Below are positions 1-9,155 of a DNA stretch of 64,000 nucleotides, in pieces. The stretch is from positions 5,550 through 69,549 of the forward strand of contig CALBJX010000062.1 in NCBI GenBank assembly GCA_937893015.1, written 5' to 3'. Position 1 is the stretch's first letter; every line of letters starts with the position of its first letter. The stretch comes from an uncultured Verrucomicrobiales bacterium. Lineage in GTDB: Bacteria; Verrucomicrobiota; Verrucomicrobiia; Verrucomicrobiales; Akkermansiaceae. Both the position numbers and the translations under genes were made by a program. Below the pieces are notes generated by a model. The model ran no database searches, was not told the DNA's origin, and saw nothing but the letters and a program-made list of their open reading frames with translations.

Positions 1-1
1 T

Positions 2-3000
2 TTCAATGTCACGGGGGCAGACTACCTCCTCGGCACCTTCACTATGGCATCGGACGGCCTTTCCGTCAGCTTCGCCGCCAAGAACGGCGAGCTCATCTGG
101 GACGGCACGAGCGGGGCCACCTCCTGGACCGCCTCTCAGTTCGGTCAGCAGCGGGTGAAAACCACCACTTCCTCCACCGTGGTGTTCAATGACTCCGCGC
201 AGAGCCACAATGTGAAAGTCAGCGGCTGGCCCGAGGTCGGCACCATGGTCTTTGACAACACGCAGGACTACACCATTTCCGGTAACCTGTTCGTGAACGA
301 CATCCACGTGGTCGGCAGCGGTGCCACCACCCTGTCCTCCGGCGTTGCCATCAACAGCAACGGCAGCGTAACCGTTGACAACGGCTCGCTGATTGTGAAG
401 GGTGTGTCCACCCTGCCGCTTGCCAAGCAGGTCAGCGGCACGGGCACGCTGGTGTTGGACTGGGGAGTCAACAGTGAAAACCGCTTCAACATCAAAAACC
501 TGCACGCCTTGGAAATCCGCAGCGGTCAGTACACCACGGACAGTGCGGTGAGCACGGAAGCTATCATCGTGCGTGACGGCGGTCAGTTTACGTCCTCCGC
601 CTCGCAGACCATGGACCTCACGCTGGAGGGCGCAGGCCGCAAGGGGACAAGCGACCGCGCCGCGCTCTCCCTGAGCAACAACGCCGGCATCAGCGGCAGC
701 GTTCAGCTGACAGGCAACACGGCTATTGAGGTCGCCGACGGTACTACCTCCCGATTCAGCGGCACCATCACGGGTACCGAAAACACGCTGACGAAGCTGG
801 GCAGCGGCACCATGGAAGTCGCCGGGATGGAGGTGCAGGGCCTGAACCTTGCAGAAGGCAGTCTGGTGCTGCACCGCAACAATGCGGCGAGCAAGTACAT
901 CAGTGCCGTGCAGCTCGGCGACGGTACCACCTTCACCCAGTACAGTGACGAACGTCCCAATGCCCTGTCCGGCATGGATACCTTGGTACTGGGCGGGAAC
1001 GCCACCGTTAAGACGGATAACTTTGAAGGCTCCCTGCGCGTCAGCACGCTGAAGAATGCGGACGGCGTTGCTGCTGCCACGCTGAACTTGGTGAACGACT
1101 CCAGCGTCGAACGCTACACGCTCTTTGAACTGGGCCGCAACGGTGCCGATACGGGCAACTTTGCAGGCACCATCAACCTGAGCAGCACGGAAACACTCAA
1201 CTACCGCTCCGCCGCCCTCGTCATCAGCAGGGGTGACATCACGAAGAACGCCGTCGTCAACCTTGATTCCGCCGTCTCTTCGTCCGCCAAGTTGGCCTTG
1301 GGTCTGCATGATGCGACCGTCACCGTGGCGGGGCTTGCCTCGGGTGTCGATTTGGGCTCCCGCGCGCATGTCTACTCCGGTTATGTGGGGGTGAATGCCT
1401 CCGATGTCACCAAGGAGAACGTTGTCCGCACACTCGCCGTTAACACCGCTGCGGACACGGAAAACACCTTCAACGGTGCCGTGACCTCCAACATCAACAT
1501 CGTGAAAACGGGGGACGGCACGCAGAATCTGGCCGGCAATTCGAGTCAGAGTGCGGTGAGCGGGTACGGCTTCAACGGTTTCAACGGCACGGTTTCCGTG
1601 CAGGGCGGCACGCTGGGTCTGTCCGACATCGGCATCCTCACGGGGGCTTCCGCCATCACCGTGGGTGAGAGCGGCACCCTGCGTTTGGACGGCGCGTTGA
1701 GTCTCAGCGCGCCCACCATCAGCAACAGCGGTACCGTCATCTTCGGCAGCAATGCCTGCTACACGCTGGATGAAAGCACCATCACCACGCCGCACACCTA
1801 CACCCTTGTCAGCGGCAGCGGCACCACGCAGGATTTGAGCCTGAACAACTTCCGCTACAACGGTCAGAGCCTGCAAGGCTACTCCTCCGGCATCCGCCTG
1901 ATTCAGAGCGGCGGGGATGTCATCCTGAGCATCAGCAACGGCGAGGTGCGCACGCTGGTGTGGGACGGCACGGCGGAAAACAGCATCTGGGATATGGGCA
2001 CCTCCGCCAACTGGCAGGCGGACGGCTCCAAGACGGAGTCTTACGCGCCCGACAGCGTCATCTTCGGTTCGGGCGGCAGCAAGCAAGTCAGCGTGGCTGC
2101 CGGAACGCGCGTGCAGGATATGACCGTTGCTGCGGGCTCCTACAGCTTCAGCGGCATGAACAACCTGCGGGTGGACGGAGACCTGAGCATCAACGAGGGG
2201 GCCTCTGTCTCCTTTGACAGGCTGACCAACAACCAGACGCAGCACCTGACCGCAGACGGTAACGTGACGGCGGGCTCCACCACCATCAACAGCGGTTCCG
2301 CCACCTTCAACGGCACGGCCCACTTCACGGACGGCATGCTGATTGACGGCGGCACCACCACCTTCAACGGCGAGGTGATGGTGGACGATACGGCGGCTTC
2401 TTACGAGCTGATTATCAACCGCGGTGAGGTCGCCATCAACGGGCAGATGACCGTGAACGGCAATGTGCAGCTGGGGCATAACGAAGCCGGCGCGGCCAAG
2501 GCGAATATTCGCATCGGGGAAAACGGCTCGCTCTCCGTCGGCACGCTCAATTCCGCGTGGGGCTTCAACACCCTGACGGTGGATGGTGTGCTGAACACCG
2601 ACCACATGAACCTCTCCACGGGTACCACGCAGACCATCACGGGCAGCGGCACCATCAATGCGAACCATCTGTCGGGTGCCAATAACGGCACCTACAATTT
2701 CTCGAACCTGCGCCTCAACATCGGCGCGGGCGGCATGGACGGCGGACGCCCCTTGAGCTTCACGAACATGACGCTCGGGGCACTGGAGGACTGGACGGCC
2801 AACCGCACCATTGATTTGGCGGGTGACATTGTCATTGATACCGCCAAGGTCGGCTCCGAAAGCGGCGAAGGGACCACCATCACATTGAAGGGGTTGAACG
2901 TCAGCTCTCTGACGAGCCTCACCAAGACGGGCGCAGGAACGTTGGTGCTCAGCAACAACAACGGCAACAGCGGCAGCATCATTGTAGAGAAAGGTACGCT

Positions 3001-5167
3001 CAAACTCGGCAGCAATCTGGCCTTGGGCAGCACCTCGGGCGAGCGTCTCATCCGTATTGACAGCGGGGCTGTACTGGATGTCAATGGCCTTGTCGGGGAC
3101 ACCTCCGCCTATACGGTGACCCTCAACGGCGGTACTCTCACCAACACGGGCAATGCCCAGGGCGCGGGGCAGCGTCAGGTCGTCACGGGGCTGAAACTCA
3201 CGGCAGATTCCGCCGTGGAAAGCCTTGCTGACAAGGAATTCGGGCTCATTGCCAACGGGTGGGGGAATACCGGCATTGCGTTGGACTCCCACATTTTGGA
3301 AAAGACGGGTGCCGGAACTTACTACATCACCAATGCCGCCATCACCGGCAGCGGCAAATTGAAGGTGAGCGACGGTACGCTGCAATTTGACCCGAGAAGC
3401 AACGGACATCTGGATTCCGGCATTGAAATGGCGGGTGGTACGCTGGCGGGTACGGTGAAGCTCGGCGCAGGTATTGCGTTGGATATCACCCAGAGTTCGA
3501 CTTTGACCGCTGCCATCCAAATGGACGGCTATACGCTGACCGTGAACAACGATGCCGTGGCAAGCGAAATGAGCGGTGCGCTCTCAGGCACGGGCAAGCT
3601 CGTGAAGACGGGTGCGCAGGACCTCACGCTGACGAACGGCTCCGCCTCCTACACGGGCGGTGCGGAAGTGAAGCAGGGCACCCTGCGTCTGAGCGGCTCT
3701 GCGGCGGGGATGATGGACCGCCTCACCTCCCTCTCCGTGGCGGAGGATGCCACGTTGCATCTCGCAACCTCGGGCTCTTTCTCGAATAAGAACTGGGATG
3801 CCTCTCAGGTGCTCGGCAACATCGAGCTGGGCAACGGCACCGACAGCATGACGGTGAACGCCACCGCTTTCTCTGCGCTGAACAGCAAGGCAACGCTCAT
3901 CATCAACAAGAATGCACAGTACGACGGCAACGGCACGGGCGCCGCACCCGCCACGCTGAACAACAATCTCATCCTCCGCACCGATGCCAACCGCATCGCC
4001 CTGCACAACGTGGATGTGTTCAATGGTGACATAGCCATTGAAGGTACCGCGCTCATCGCATCGCTGCAAGGCAGCGTGAATCGCACGACCACCTTCAACG
4101 GCAGCATCAGCGGCGATACGCTGTCCGTCGGCGGCGGAGAAAGCGGCGCGTTCCAGCAGTTCTATGTGTTCTCCGGCTCCTCCGATGCTTCGGAATTGAA
4201 CAAGCTGCACATCGGCAAGAGCGGCAACACCAACTGGACCAACGTGCTTGTTCAGGGGGACAACGCCTTGGCTCAGAATGTGAGCTTTGACGCCAACTGC
4301 GCGGCCGACCGAGGTCGCCTCTTCATCGAGTCTGACAACAGCATCCGCTCGCTGAACTCCGATGCCGGGGTAGGCTATGCTGCCGTCACGGAAGGTCACT
4401 CCCTCATGGTGAAGGACAGCGTTGATTTCGGCGGCATGATTGAGCTGGGCAGCACGCGCAACGCCAACGGCAACGCACTGGACGCCGCCTATGTTGCCAT
4501 CAAGGGTAATAACAACGCCGTGATGCAGACGGATGGCGAGCTGACCATGGGCGCGAAGGCCGGGGTAAAGACCGCCTTCATCGCGGGTGCGGAGGGCAAG
4601 GGAACGCGCCTTGCCGGGGCTCATATCGACCTTGCCGCAGCTGTGACGCTGGAGCTTTCCGATGTGATTCTCGCTGATACGTCCAAGCTTACGGATGCCC
4701 CCGCCATGGTGGATGTGGACCATGTGACGCTGGAAGCCAACGTGGGGGTGAATGCCACGGCATTGTCCGCGCTCGCGACCGAGAAGACGCTGGTGCCCAC
4801 CACGGGCGAGGATGCCCCCGTTACGCTGACGGCGGACAGCTCCGTGTATGCCATTCAGTTGGAGAATGTCTCCAACGTGCAGTTCACGGGCTCCTACCTC
4901 ACCATCGCCCTGAGCGGGGTGGATATCACCACCCTGCAGGCGCACGACTGGGTGAGCATCGAGCTCTCGGGCGGTGCCTCCTTCGGCAACACGCAGAACG
5001 TCGTCGTCACCTTCGATACCTATACTGCCACGGGTTACTATGAGCAGGAGGGGGACCGCACGATGCTTTATGTGGAGTCCGAATCGCTGACGACTCCGGA
5101 GCCTGCCACGGCCACACTTTCCCTGTTGGCCCTCGCCGCCCTCGCCGTGCGGCGCCGCCGTCGCTGA
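2..5167 (+). CDS. Giant autotransporter-type repeat protein with PEP-CTERM tail, 5' end outside the window
   Basis: The reading frame is open from base 2, so the true start lies upstream. The visible part (about 1,721 residues) is low-complexity beta-helix passenger sequence rich in G, S, T, N and A. It contains autotransporter-associated strand repeats such as LTKTGAGTLVLSNNNGNSG and two W(D)GT...W...FGS module starts (near bases 95 and 1960). It ends in TTPEPATATLSLLALAALA followed by VRRRRR, a PEP-CTERM-like sorting signal of motif, hydrophobic helix and basic tail. No beta-barrel is present, so export and anchoring probably use an exosortase-type route (inference). Stretches such as LEKTGAGTYY and IEMAGGTL align with the giant protein at 35869, so the two are paralogues. 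Function is probably surface exposed but unknown. The unseen N-terminus could carry an enzymatic domain. Confidence 0.88.
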   Translation, partial: FNVTGADYLLGTFTMASDGLSVSFAAKNGELIWDGTSGATSWTASQFGQQRVKTTTSSTVVFNDSAQSHNVKVSGWPEVGTMVFDNTQDYTISGNLFVNDIHVVGSGATTLSSGVAINSNGSVTVDNGSLIVKGVSTLPLAKQVSGTGTLVLDWGVNSENRFNIKNLHALEIRSGQYTTDSAVSTEAIIVRDGGQFTSSASQTMDLTLEGAGRKGTSDRAALSLSNNAGISGSVQLTGNTAIEVADGTTSRFSGTITGTENTLTKLGSGTMEVAGMEVQGLNLAEGSLVLHRNNAASKYISAVQLGDGTTFTQYSDERPNALSGMDTLVLGGNATVKTDNFEGSLRVSTLKNADGVAAATLNLVNDSSVERYTLFELGRNGADTGNFAGTINLSSTETLNYRSAALVISRGDITKNAVVNLDSAVSSSAKLALGLHDATVTVAGLASGVDLGSRAHVYSGYVGVNASDVTKENVVRTLAVNTAADTENTFNGAVTSNINIVKTGDGTQNLAGNSSQSAVSGYGFNGFNGTVSVQGGTLGLSDIGILTGASAITVGESGTLRLDGALSLSAPTISNSGTVIFGSNACYTLDESTITTPHTYTLVSGSGTTQDLSLNNFRYNGQSLQGYSSGIRLIQSGGDVILSISNGEVRTLVWDGTAENSIWDMGTSANWQADGSKTESYAPDSVIFGSGGSKQVSVAAGTRVQDMTVAAGSYSFSGMNNLRVDGDLSINEGASVSFDRLTNNQTQHLTADGNVTAGSTTINSGSATFNGTAHFTDGMLIDGGTTTFNGEVMVDDTAASYELIINRGEVAINGQMTVNGNVQLGHNEAGAAKANIRIGENGSLSVGTLNSAWGFNTLTVDGVLNTDHMNLSTGTTQTITGSGTINANHLSGANNGTYNFSNLRLNIGAGGMDGGRPLSFTNMTLGALEDWTANRTIDLAGDIVIDTAKVGSESGEGTTITLKGLNVSSLTSLTKTGAGTLVLSNNNGNSGSIIVEKGTLKLGSNLALGSTSGERLIRIDSGAVLDVNGLVGDTSAYTVTLNGGTLTNTGNAQGAGQRQVVTGLKLTADSAVESLADKEFGLIANGWGNTGIALDSHILEKTGAGTYYITNAAITGSGKLKVSDGTLQFDPRSNGHLDSGIEMAGGTLAGTVKLGAGIALDITQSSTLTAAIQMDGYTLTVNNDAVASEMSGALSGTGKLVKTGAQDLTLTNGSASYTGGAEVKQGTLRLSGSAAGMMDRLTSLSVAEDATLHLATSGSFSNKNWDASQVLGNIELGNGTDSMTVNATAFSALNSKATLIINKNAQYDGNGTGAAPATLNNNLILRTDANRIALHNVDVFNGDIAIEGTALIASLQGSVNRTTTFNGSISGDTLSVGGGESGAFQQFYVFSGSSDASELNKLHIGKSGNTNWTNVLVQGDNALAQNVSFDANCAADRGRLFIESDNSIRSLNSDAGVGYAAVTEGHSLMVKDSVDFGGMIELGSTRNANGNALDAAYVAIKGNNNAVMQTDGELTMGAKAGVKTAFIAGAEGKGTRLAGAHIDLAAAVTLELSDVILADTSKLTDAPAMVDVDHVTLEANVGVNATALSALATEKTLVPTTGEDAPVTLTADSSVYAIQLENVSNVQFTGSYLTIALSGVDITTLQAHDWVSIELSGGASFGNTQNVVVTFDTYTATGYYEQEGDRTMLYVESESLTTPEPATATLSLLALAALAVRRRRR

Positions 5168-5194
5168 GGCTCCGGCTCCTGTTGCGTCATATTT

Positions 5195-5241
5195 CACCCT
5201 GTGTGCCCTCAGTTTTGGCTTGCCAAACGGCGCACAGGGTG
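5195..5241. repeat. Inverted repeat around the adk promoter
   Basis: Arms CACCCTGTGTGCC (5195-5207) and GGCGCACAGGGTG (5229-5241) are complementary except for one G-T pair and enclose 21 bases. The right arm occupies most of the spacer of the adk promoter and the -35 box lies between the arms. It could be the terminator of the preceding gene (there is no T-tract) or an operator. Confidence 0.5.
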
Positions 5242-5248
5242 GCATGAT
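5220..5248 (+). promoter_or_regulatory. Promoter of adk
   Basis: TTGCCA (5220-5225), 17-base spacer, CATGAT (5243-5248). The predicted leader is about 40 bases and has no Shine-Dalgarno sequence before the ATG at 5294. Confidence 0.6.
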
Positions 5249-5293
5249 GTCTCCCGAACAAGGCGCACAATGCGCCCCGCAACTTCGCATACC

Positions 5294-5947
5294 ATGAAAA
5301 CGCTCAAGCGATTCCTGATTGTCGGCGCCCCCGCCTCCGGTAAGGGCACTCAGTCCAATTTCCTCTCCACGACATATGACCTGAAGCCCCTTTCCACGGG
5401 TGCTCTGCTCCGCGCGGAAATCGCTGCGGGCTCTGAACTGGGTCTGGAAGCTAAGAAGTACATGGACGCCGCCATGTTCGTGCCCGATGAGGTGGTGAAT
5501 GGTATCGCCGCCAAGTGGCTGGGCGAAAACAAGGAAGCCGGCTGCCTGCTCGACGGCTATCCCCGCACGGTCTCCCAGGCCGAGACGCTCGACAAGAATC
5601 TGGAAGCGATGGGTCTCGCTGTGGACATCGTGGTGTACCTCAATGTCTCCTACGAGCTCATCGAAGCCCGCATGATGAAGCGCAAGGCTTGCCCCGCCTG
5701 CGGTGAGACCACCCGCAACGGCGAGGAAATCTGCCCCAAGTGCGGCGGCAAGATGATTGTCCGCACGGACGACAACCCCGAGGCTTTCGCCAAGCGCATG
5801 AAGGACTACCAGACCCTGACCGTGCCCGTCATCGACCACTATGCCAAGCAGGGCAAGGTGGTGGAAGTCGCCGTCACGGAAGAAGGCGAGCCCGAGGCTG
5901 TCTCCGCCCGCATTGCGGAGGCGATTCGCGCCTATGCCGAGGCCTAA
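5294..5947 (+). CDS. adk: Adenylate kinase
   Basis: Catalyses ATP + AMP to 2 ADP in the cytoplasm. The 217-residue protein begins with the P-loop GAPASGKGT (residues 11-19), carries LDGYPRT typical of the AMP site, and has a long LID with four cysteines (C133, C136, C147, C150) in CPACG...CPKCG arrangement, so it belongs to the zinc-binding LID type. An upstream in-frame ATG at 5201 lies before the promoter boxes (5220-5248) and is rejected; the ATG at 5294 gives the standard family N-terminus MKTLKRFLIVG. The gene is followed at once by a strong terminator and is probably monocistronic. Confidence 0.97.
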   Translation: MKTLKRFLIVGAPASGKGTQSNFLSTTYDLKPLSTGALLRAEIAAGSELGLEAKKYMDAAMFVPDEVVNGIAAKWLGENKEAGCLLDGYPRTVSQAETLDKNLEAMGLAVDIVVYLNVSYELIEARMMKRKACPACGETTRNGEEICPKCGGKMIVRTDDNPEAFAKRMKDYQTLTVPVIDHYAKQGKVVEVAVTEEGEPEAVSARIAEAIRAYAEA

Positions 5948-5969
5948 ATCCCGAAATTAAAATCCTTCC

Positions 5970-6004
5970 GCCGCTCCGTTCCCCGTGGACGGAGCGGCTT
6001 TTTC
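5970..6004 (+). terminator. Rho-independent terminator after adk
   Basis: Stem GCCGCTCCGT / ACGGAGCGGC (5970-5979 and 5989-5998) with a 9-base loop, followed by TTTTTC. Confidence 0.9.
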
Positions 6005-6059
6005 GTGTGCAGAAAATCCATGGGACCCGGCGCGGGATGGATACAGTCGAATTTGCCCG

Positions 6060-6088
6060 TTGAAATGCAGAATCCCCTGTGCTATGAT
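6060..6088 (+). promoter_or_regulatory. Leaderless promoter of the uracil-DNA glycosylase gene
   Basis: TTGAAA (6060-6065), 17 bases, TATGAT (6083-6088), then 7 bases to the ATG at 6096. The predicted transcription start coincides with the start codon. Confidence 0.75.
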
Positions 6089-6095
6089 ACGCTGT

Positions 6096-6950
6096 ATGCC
6101 CACTCTGAAAGAGCTGACTGTGGAAACCCTGTCGCACCTTGCGGCATCGGGTACGGAACGCTTGCCTGTGGATGATGAGGCCCGCGGCATCCTGCGCGAG
6201 TGGATGCTTGCCGCCCGCGCCGGGAAGAAAGCGGGGCCGGGACCCGGCGGCGCTTCCTCTGCCGTTGCTTCCCCGACTGTCGTTCCTGCCGCGCCCCCGG
6301 TTGCCCCCGAACGGCAGAGCGGGGAGATGGACGTGGAAGAAAAATTGGCCTACCTCCGCAAGCGCGCGGAGAATTGGAAACCCGCCCGCGCCCTCGGCTC
6401 CCTGCGCGAGACGATGGTTTTCGCCGTGGGAAATCCGCGAGCTCGCCTCATGCTGGTGGGGGAGGCTCCGGGCTTTGATGAGGAACGTCTCCGTGAGCCT
6501 TTCGTGGGCAAGGCGGGGCAGCTGCTCAACAAGATTCTGACGGCTATGGGCATGAAGCGCGAGGAGGTGTACATCTCCAACGTGTGCAAATGGCGCCCCT
6601 CTATGGGGGAGAATCAAGGCACGGCCAATCGCGCCCCCTCGCCCGAGGAGATCGCCGCCTGTCTGCCCCTCATCATGGCGGAGATCCGCGCCGTGCGCCC
6701 CGCCTGCATCATCTGCCTCGGGGCTTCCTCTGCCAAGGGCCTCCTGCAGCGTGAACTCAGCGTCGGCTCCGCCCGCGGACAGTGGCTGGATTGCCAAGGC
6801 GTGCCCGTTCGCGTGACCTACCACCCGAGCTATCTGCTCCGCAATGAAAACCTTTCCGCCCGCCGCGCCGTGTGGGAGGACATGCTCGCCGCCATGGAGC
6901 TGCTGGGCATGCCAATCACCGAGAAACAGCGCGGGTATTTCCGCTCATGA
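6096..6950 (+). CDS. Uracil-DNA glycosylase family 4-like protein lacking most Fe-S ligands
   Basis: Base-excision repair glycosylase fold of 284 residues. Motif GEAPG (122-126) matches the catalytic GExPG motif, PFVGKAGQLLNKIL follows, YISNVCKWRP (159-168) matches the YICNVVKCRP region, and HPSYLLRN (243-250) is intact. Canonical family 4 enzymes bind a 4Fe-4S cluster through an N-terminal CxxC, the cysteine of KCRP and one in EExAAC. Here the CxxC is absent, KCRP reads KWRP, and only C189 (EEIAAC) remains; C164 is displaced. The N-terminal ~80 residues are an extra Ala/Pro-rich extension. Start chosen by the promoter 7 bases upstream. Its stop overlaps the start of the next gene (ATGA). DNA-repair function is likely; cluster binding is doubtful. 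Confidence 0.87.
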   Translation: MPTLKELTVETLSHLAASGTERLPVDDEARGILREWMLAARAGKKAGPGPGGASSAVASPTVVPAAPPVAPERQSGEMDVEEKLAYLRKRAENWKPARALGSLRETMVFAVGNPRARLMLVGEAPGFDEERLREPFVGKAGQLLNKILTAMGMKREEVYISNVCKWRPSMGENQGTANRAPSPEEIAACLPLIMAEIRAVRPACIICLGASSAKGLLQRELSVGSARGQWLDCQGVPVRVTYHPSYLLRNENLSARRAVWEDMLAAMELLGMPITEKQRGYFRS

Positions 6951-7573
6951 AACGCTGCCTGCTCATCCTTGCGGCAGCTGCATTTCTGCCCGCCTGCCAC
7001 CACAACGCCGCCCTCATTCGCCAAGCGAAGGAGGGAGACCCCCTCGCGCAATATGAGTACGGCCGCCGTCTGCTGACAGGGCAGAAAGGCGTGAGACATA
7101 ACCCTGAACGCGCCGTGGCGTGGCTTCGCGCGGCAGCCTCGGACGGCTACGCCCCCGCACAGTCCGTGCTGGCCCTTTGCTATGAGCGCGGCATCGGTGT
7201 GGCGGCGAATGCCGGTGAGGCTAAGCGGCTTTATACCCTTGCGGCAGCACAGGGACATGCCCCTGCCTGCCAAGCCCTCATTGCTCAGGAACTGCACACG
7301 GGCAACACCGCAGGGGCGACGGGGTGGCTCCGCTCCATGGCCGAGGGCGGCAACCCTGCTGCCCAGATGCTTTATGGCAAATCCTGCCTCAGCGGAGCGT
7401 TCGGCAAAGCACGCATGAAGGATGGCGTTCGCTTCATCCGCTACGCCGCCATGCAAGGCAACGAGGAAGCCTGCCTCCTCATGGCCGATTGCTACGAAAA
7501 GGGGGAAGGCGTGCCGAAGGATGCAGCCATGGCCGAAGGTTGGAGGAAGAATGCGGAAGAATTGAAGATTTAG
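6947..7573 (+). CDS. Sel1-repeat lipoprotein
   Basis: 208 residues. N-terminus MKRCLLILAAAAFLPAC is a signal peptide with lipobox LPAC, predicting lipidation and an envelope location. The rest is Sel1-like repeats with the usual spacing (A..G...AQYEYGRRL, AVAWLRAAASDGYAPAQ, ALCYERGIGV, AKRLYTLAAAQGHAPA, LMADCYEKGEGV), which form helical scaffolds for protein contacts. The ATG overlaps the glycosylase stop codon (ATGA), so translation is probably coupled even though no functional link is obvious. The TAG stop lies inside a period-7 repeat tract. Partner unknown. Confidence 0.88.
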   Translation: MKRCLLILAAAAFLPACHHNAALIRQAKEGDPLAQYEYGRRLLTGQKGVRHNPERAVAWLRAAASDGYAPAQSVLALCYERGIGVAANAGEAKRLYTLAAAQGHAPACQALIAQELHTGNTAGATGWLRSMAEGGNPAAQMLYGKSCLSGAFGKARMKDGVRFIRYAAMQGNEEACLLMADCYEKGEGVPKDAAMAEGWRKNAEELKI

Positions 7574-7688
7574 GATGTAAGAAATGAGAGTTGCCCCGTC
7601 GCAAGGAGGAGAGAAAATGGTCTGACATCTGCGTCAGACCATTTTCTTTGCCCGCGCACGGAGCGAGCTAAGCTCTACAATTCGCAAT
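7568..7688. repeat. Composite intergenic repeat: heptamer tracts flanking a GGTCTGAC hairpin (copy A)
   Basis: Left tract reads ATTTAGG ATGTAAG AAATGAG (7568-7588). The right tract on the minus strand reads ATTGCGA ATTGTAG AGCTTAG (7688-7668). The hairpin lies between. The left tract contains the TAG stop of the Sel1 gene and the right tract ends 3 bases from the argH stop. Six further loci in the window share parts of this structure. Confidence 0.6.
7613..7646. terminator. Bidirectional hairpin terminator between convergent genes
   Basis: Perfect 14-base stem GAAAATGGTCTGAC / GTCAGACCATTTTC with loop ATCTGC. A- and T-rich stem ends serve both the Sel1 gene (+) and argH (-). Confidence 0.85.
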
Positions 7689-7691
7689 CCC

Positions 7692-9059
7692 TTACCCCAG
7701 TTTCTCCTGCCAGTAGGCGAGGCGGCGGGCGGTGTTGTCCGGGTTGGGCGCACCGGGATTGGTGCGGAGCTCCATGGCGCGGTCGAGGGAGAAGACGCTG
7801 TGCACGTCCTCTGCGTATTCGGGCGTAATCTCTTGGAACTGGGCCAGCGTGAGCATGTTGAGCGGCGTGCCGCTGCCGACTGCCACAGCCACGGCCTTGC
7901 CCACCAGCTCATGCGCCTTGCGGAAGGGTACGCCGCGGCGCACGAGGTAATCCGCGAGGTCGGTCGCGAGGAGCAGGGGGTCTGATACGGCATCCGCGCA
8001 GCGCTGCTTGTTCATCTTCATGGCGGCCAGCATCTCCGCATTCACGCGCAGGGCGAGGGAGACGGTCTCAAAGGAATCGAAGAGGGGCTCCTTGTCCTCC
8101 TGCAAGTCTCGGTTGTAGGTCAGCGGCAGGCCCTTGACAGCCACCATGACGCTCACCAGATTGCCGTACAGGCGGCCGCTCTTGCCGCGCGTCAGCTCGC
8201 AGACATCGGGGTTCTTCTTCTGCGGCATGAGGCTGGAGCCTGTGGTGTGCGCGTCGGAGAGCGTGGCGAAGCCGAACTCCGCGCTGCTCCACAGCACAAG
8301 GTCTTCGCTCAGGCGGGAGAGGTGCGTGCCGATGAGGGCGAGGCAGAAGAGGCATTCCATCACATAGTCGCGGTCGGCGATGGCATCCATGGAGTTCTCC
8401 GTCACGCCGTCGAAGCCGAGCTCAGCGGCGATGCCCGCGCGGTCGAGATTGATGGTGGAGCCCGCAATGGCACCGCTGCCCAGCGGGCAGATGTTGAGGC
8501 GGCGGCGGCAGTCGTGAAGGCGGTCCGCATCGCGTGCCAGCATCTCCACATAGGCCAGCAGATGGTGGCCCACCGTCACGGGTTGGGCGCGTTGCAGGTG
8601 CGTGTAGCCGGGGATGCGCAGCTCCGCATACTCTGCCGCCTTCATCACCAGCGCACGCTGCAGGTCATGCACCAGTTCGAGGGTCGTGTCAATCTGTGCT
8701 CGGCAGTAGAGGTGTGTGTCGGTGGCCACTTGGTCGTTGCGGGAGCGGGCGGTGTGCAGCTTGGCACCGGGTGCGCCGATGCGGCGCGTCAGTTCGCTCT
8801 CGATGTTCATGTGCACATCTTCGAGCTTCTCGCTCCATGTGAAATGGCCGGCGTCGATGTCCGCCTCGATGCTGCGCAGACCGCTCTCGATGGCGTTGAA
8901 CTCCTCCTCCGTCAGCATGCCCGCCTTCAGCTGGGCACGGGCATGCGCAATGCTGCCCGCGATGTCGTGCTTGTAGAGTTTCCAATCGTAGGAGACGGAT
9001 TCACCATATCGGAGCACGAGCTCCGCCGTGGGTTGAGAAAAACGACCTGACCACATCAT
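7692..9059 (-). CDS. argH: Argininosuccinate lyase
   Basis: Last step of arginine biosynthesis, cleaving argininosuccinate to arginine and fumarate. 455 residues, usual length. Conserved features: MWSGRF start, TARSRNDQVATD, GYTHLQRAQPVT, and the fumarase/aspartase superfamily signature GSSLMPQKKNPD containing the catalytic serine loop. Two adjacent ATG codons (9059 and 9056) are possible; the promoter favours a near-leaderless message at 9059. The gene stands alone, divergent from the thioredoxin-like gene, with the two promoters facing apart in about 95 bases. Confidence 0.97.
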   Translation of the reverse strand: MMWSGRFSQPTAELVLRYGESVSYDWKLYKHDIAGSIAHARAQLKAGMLTEEEFNAIESGLRSIEADIDAGHFTWSEKLEDVHMNIESELTRRIGAPGAKLHTARSRNDQVATDTHLYCRAQIDTTLELVHDLQRALVMKAAEYAELRIPGYTHLQRAQPVTVGHHLLAYVEMLARDADRLHDCRRRLNICPLGSGAIAGSTINLDRAGIAAELGFDGVTENSMDAIADRDYVMECLFCLALIGTHLSRLSEDLVLWSSAEFGFATLSDAHTTGSSLMPQKKNPDVCELTRGKSGRLYGNLVSVMVAVKGLPLTYNRDLQEDKEPLFDSFETVSLALRVNAEMLAAMKMNKQRCADAVSDPLLLATDLADYLVRRGVPFRKAHELVGKAVAVAVGSGTPLNMLTLAQFQEITPEYAEDVHSVFSLDRAMELRTNPGAPNPDNTARRLAYWQEKLG

Positions 9060-9068
9060 AACGCGGGC

Positions 9069-9097
9069 ATTCTACCGCAAGAAGCCGCTCCGTGCAA
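9069..9097 (-). promoter_or_regulatory. Promoter of argH
   Basis: On the minus strand TTGCAC (9097-9092), 17 bases, TAGAAT (9074-9069), then 9 bases to the first ATG, predicting a leader of 2-3 bases. Confidence 0.65.
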
Positions 9098-9119
9098 GCG
9101 GTTTTCTCTCTTTTCCTGA

Positions 9120-9148
9120 TTGACTTTCGCGGATAAATAGCGCATGAT
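9120..9148 (+). promoter_or_regulatory. Leaderless promoter of the thioredoxin-like gene
   Basis: TTGACT (9120-9125), 17 bases, CATGAT (9143-9148), then 7 bases to ATG 9156. It excludes the in-frame ATG at 9144, which lies inside the -10 box. Confidence 0.7.
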
Positions 9149-9155
9149 GGGGAGC

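Noticed and set aside
3584..5839. 751-codon minus-strand open frame across the giant gene and adk
   Set aside because: It crosses two well-supported plus-strand genes and a promoter and has no recognisable domain.
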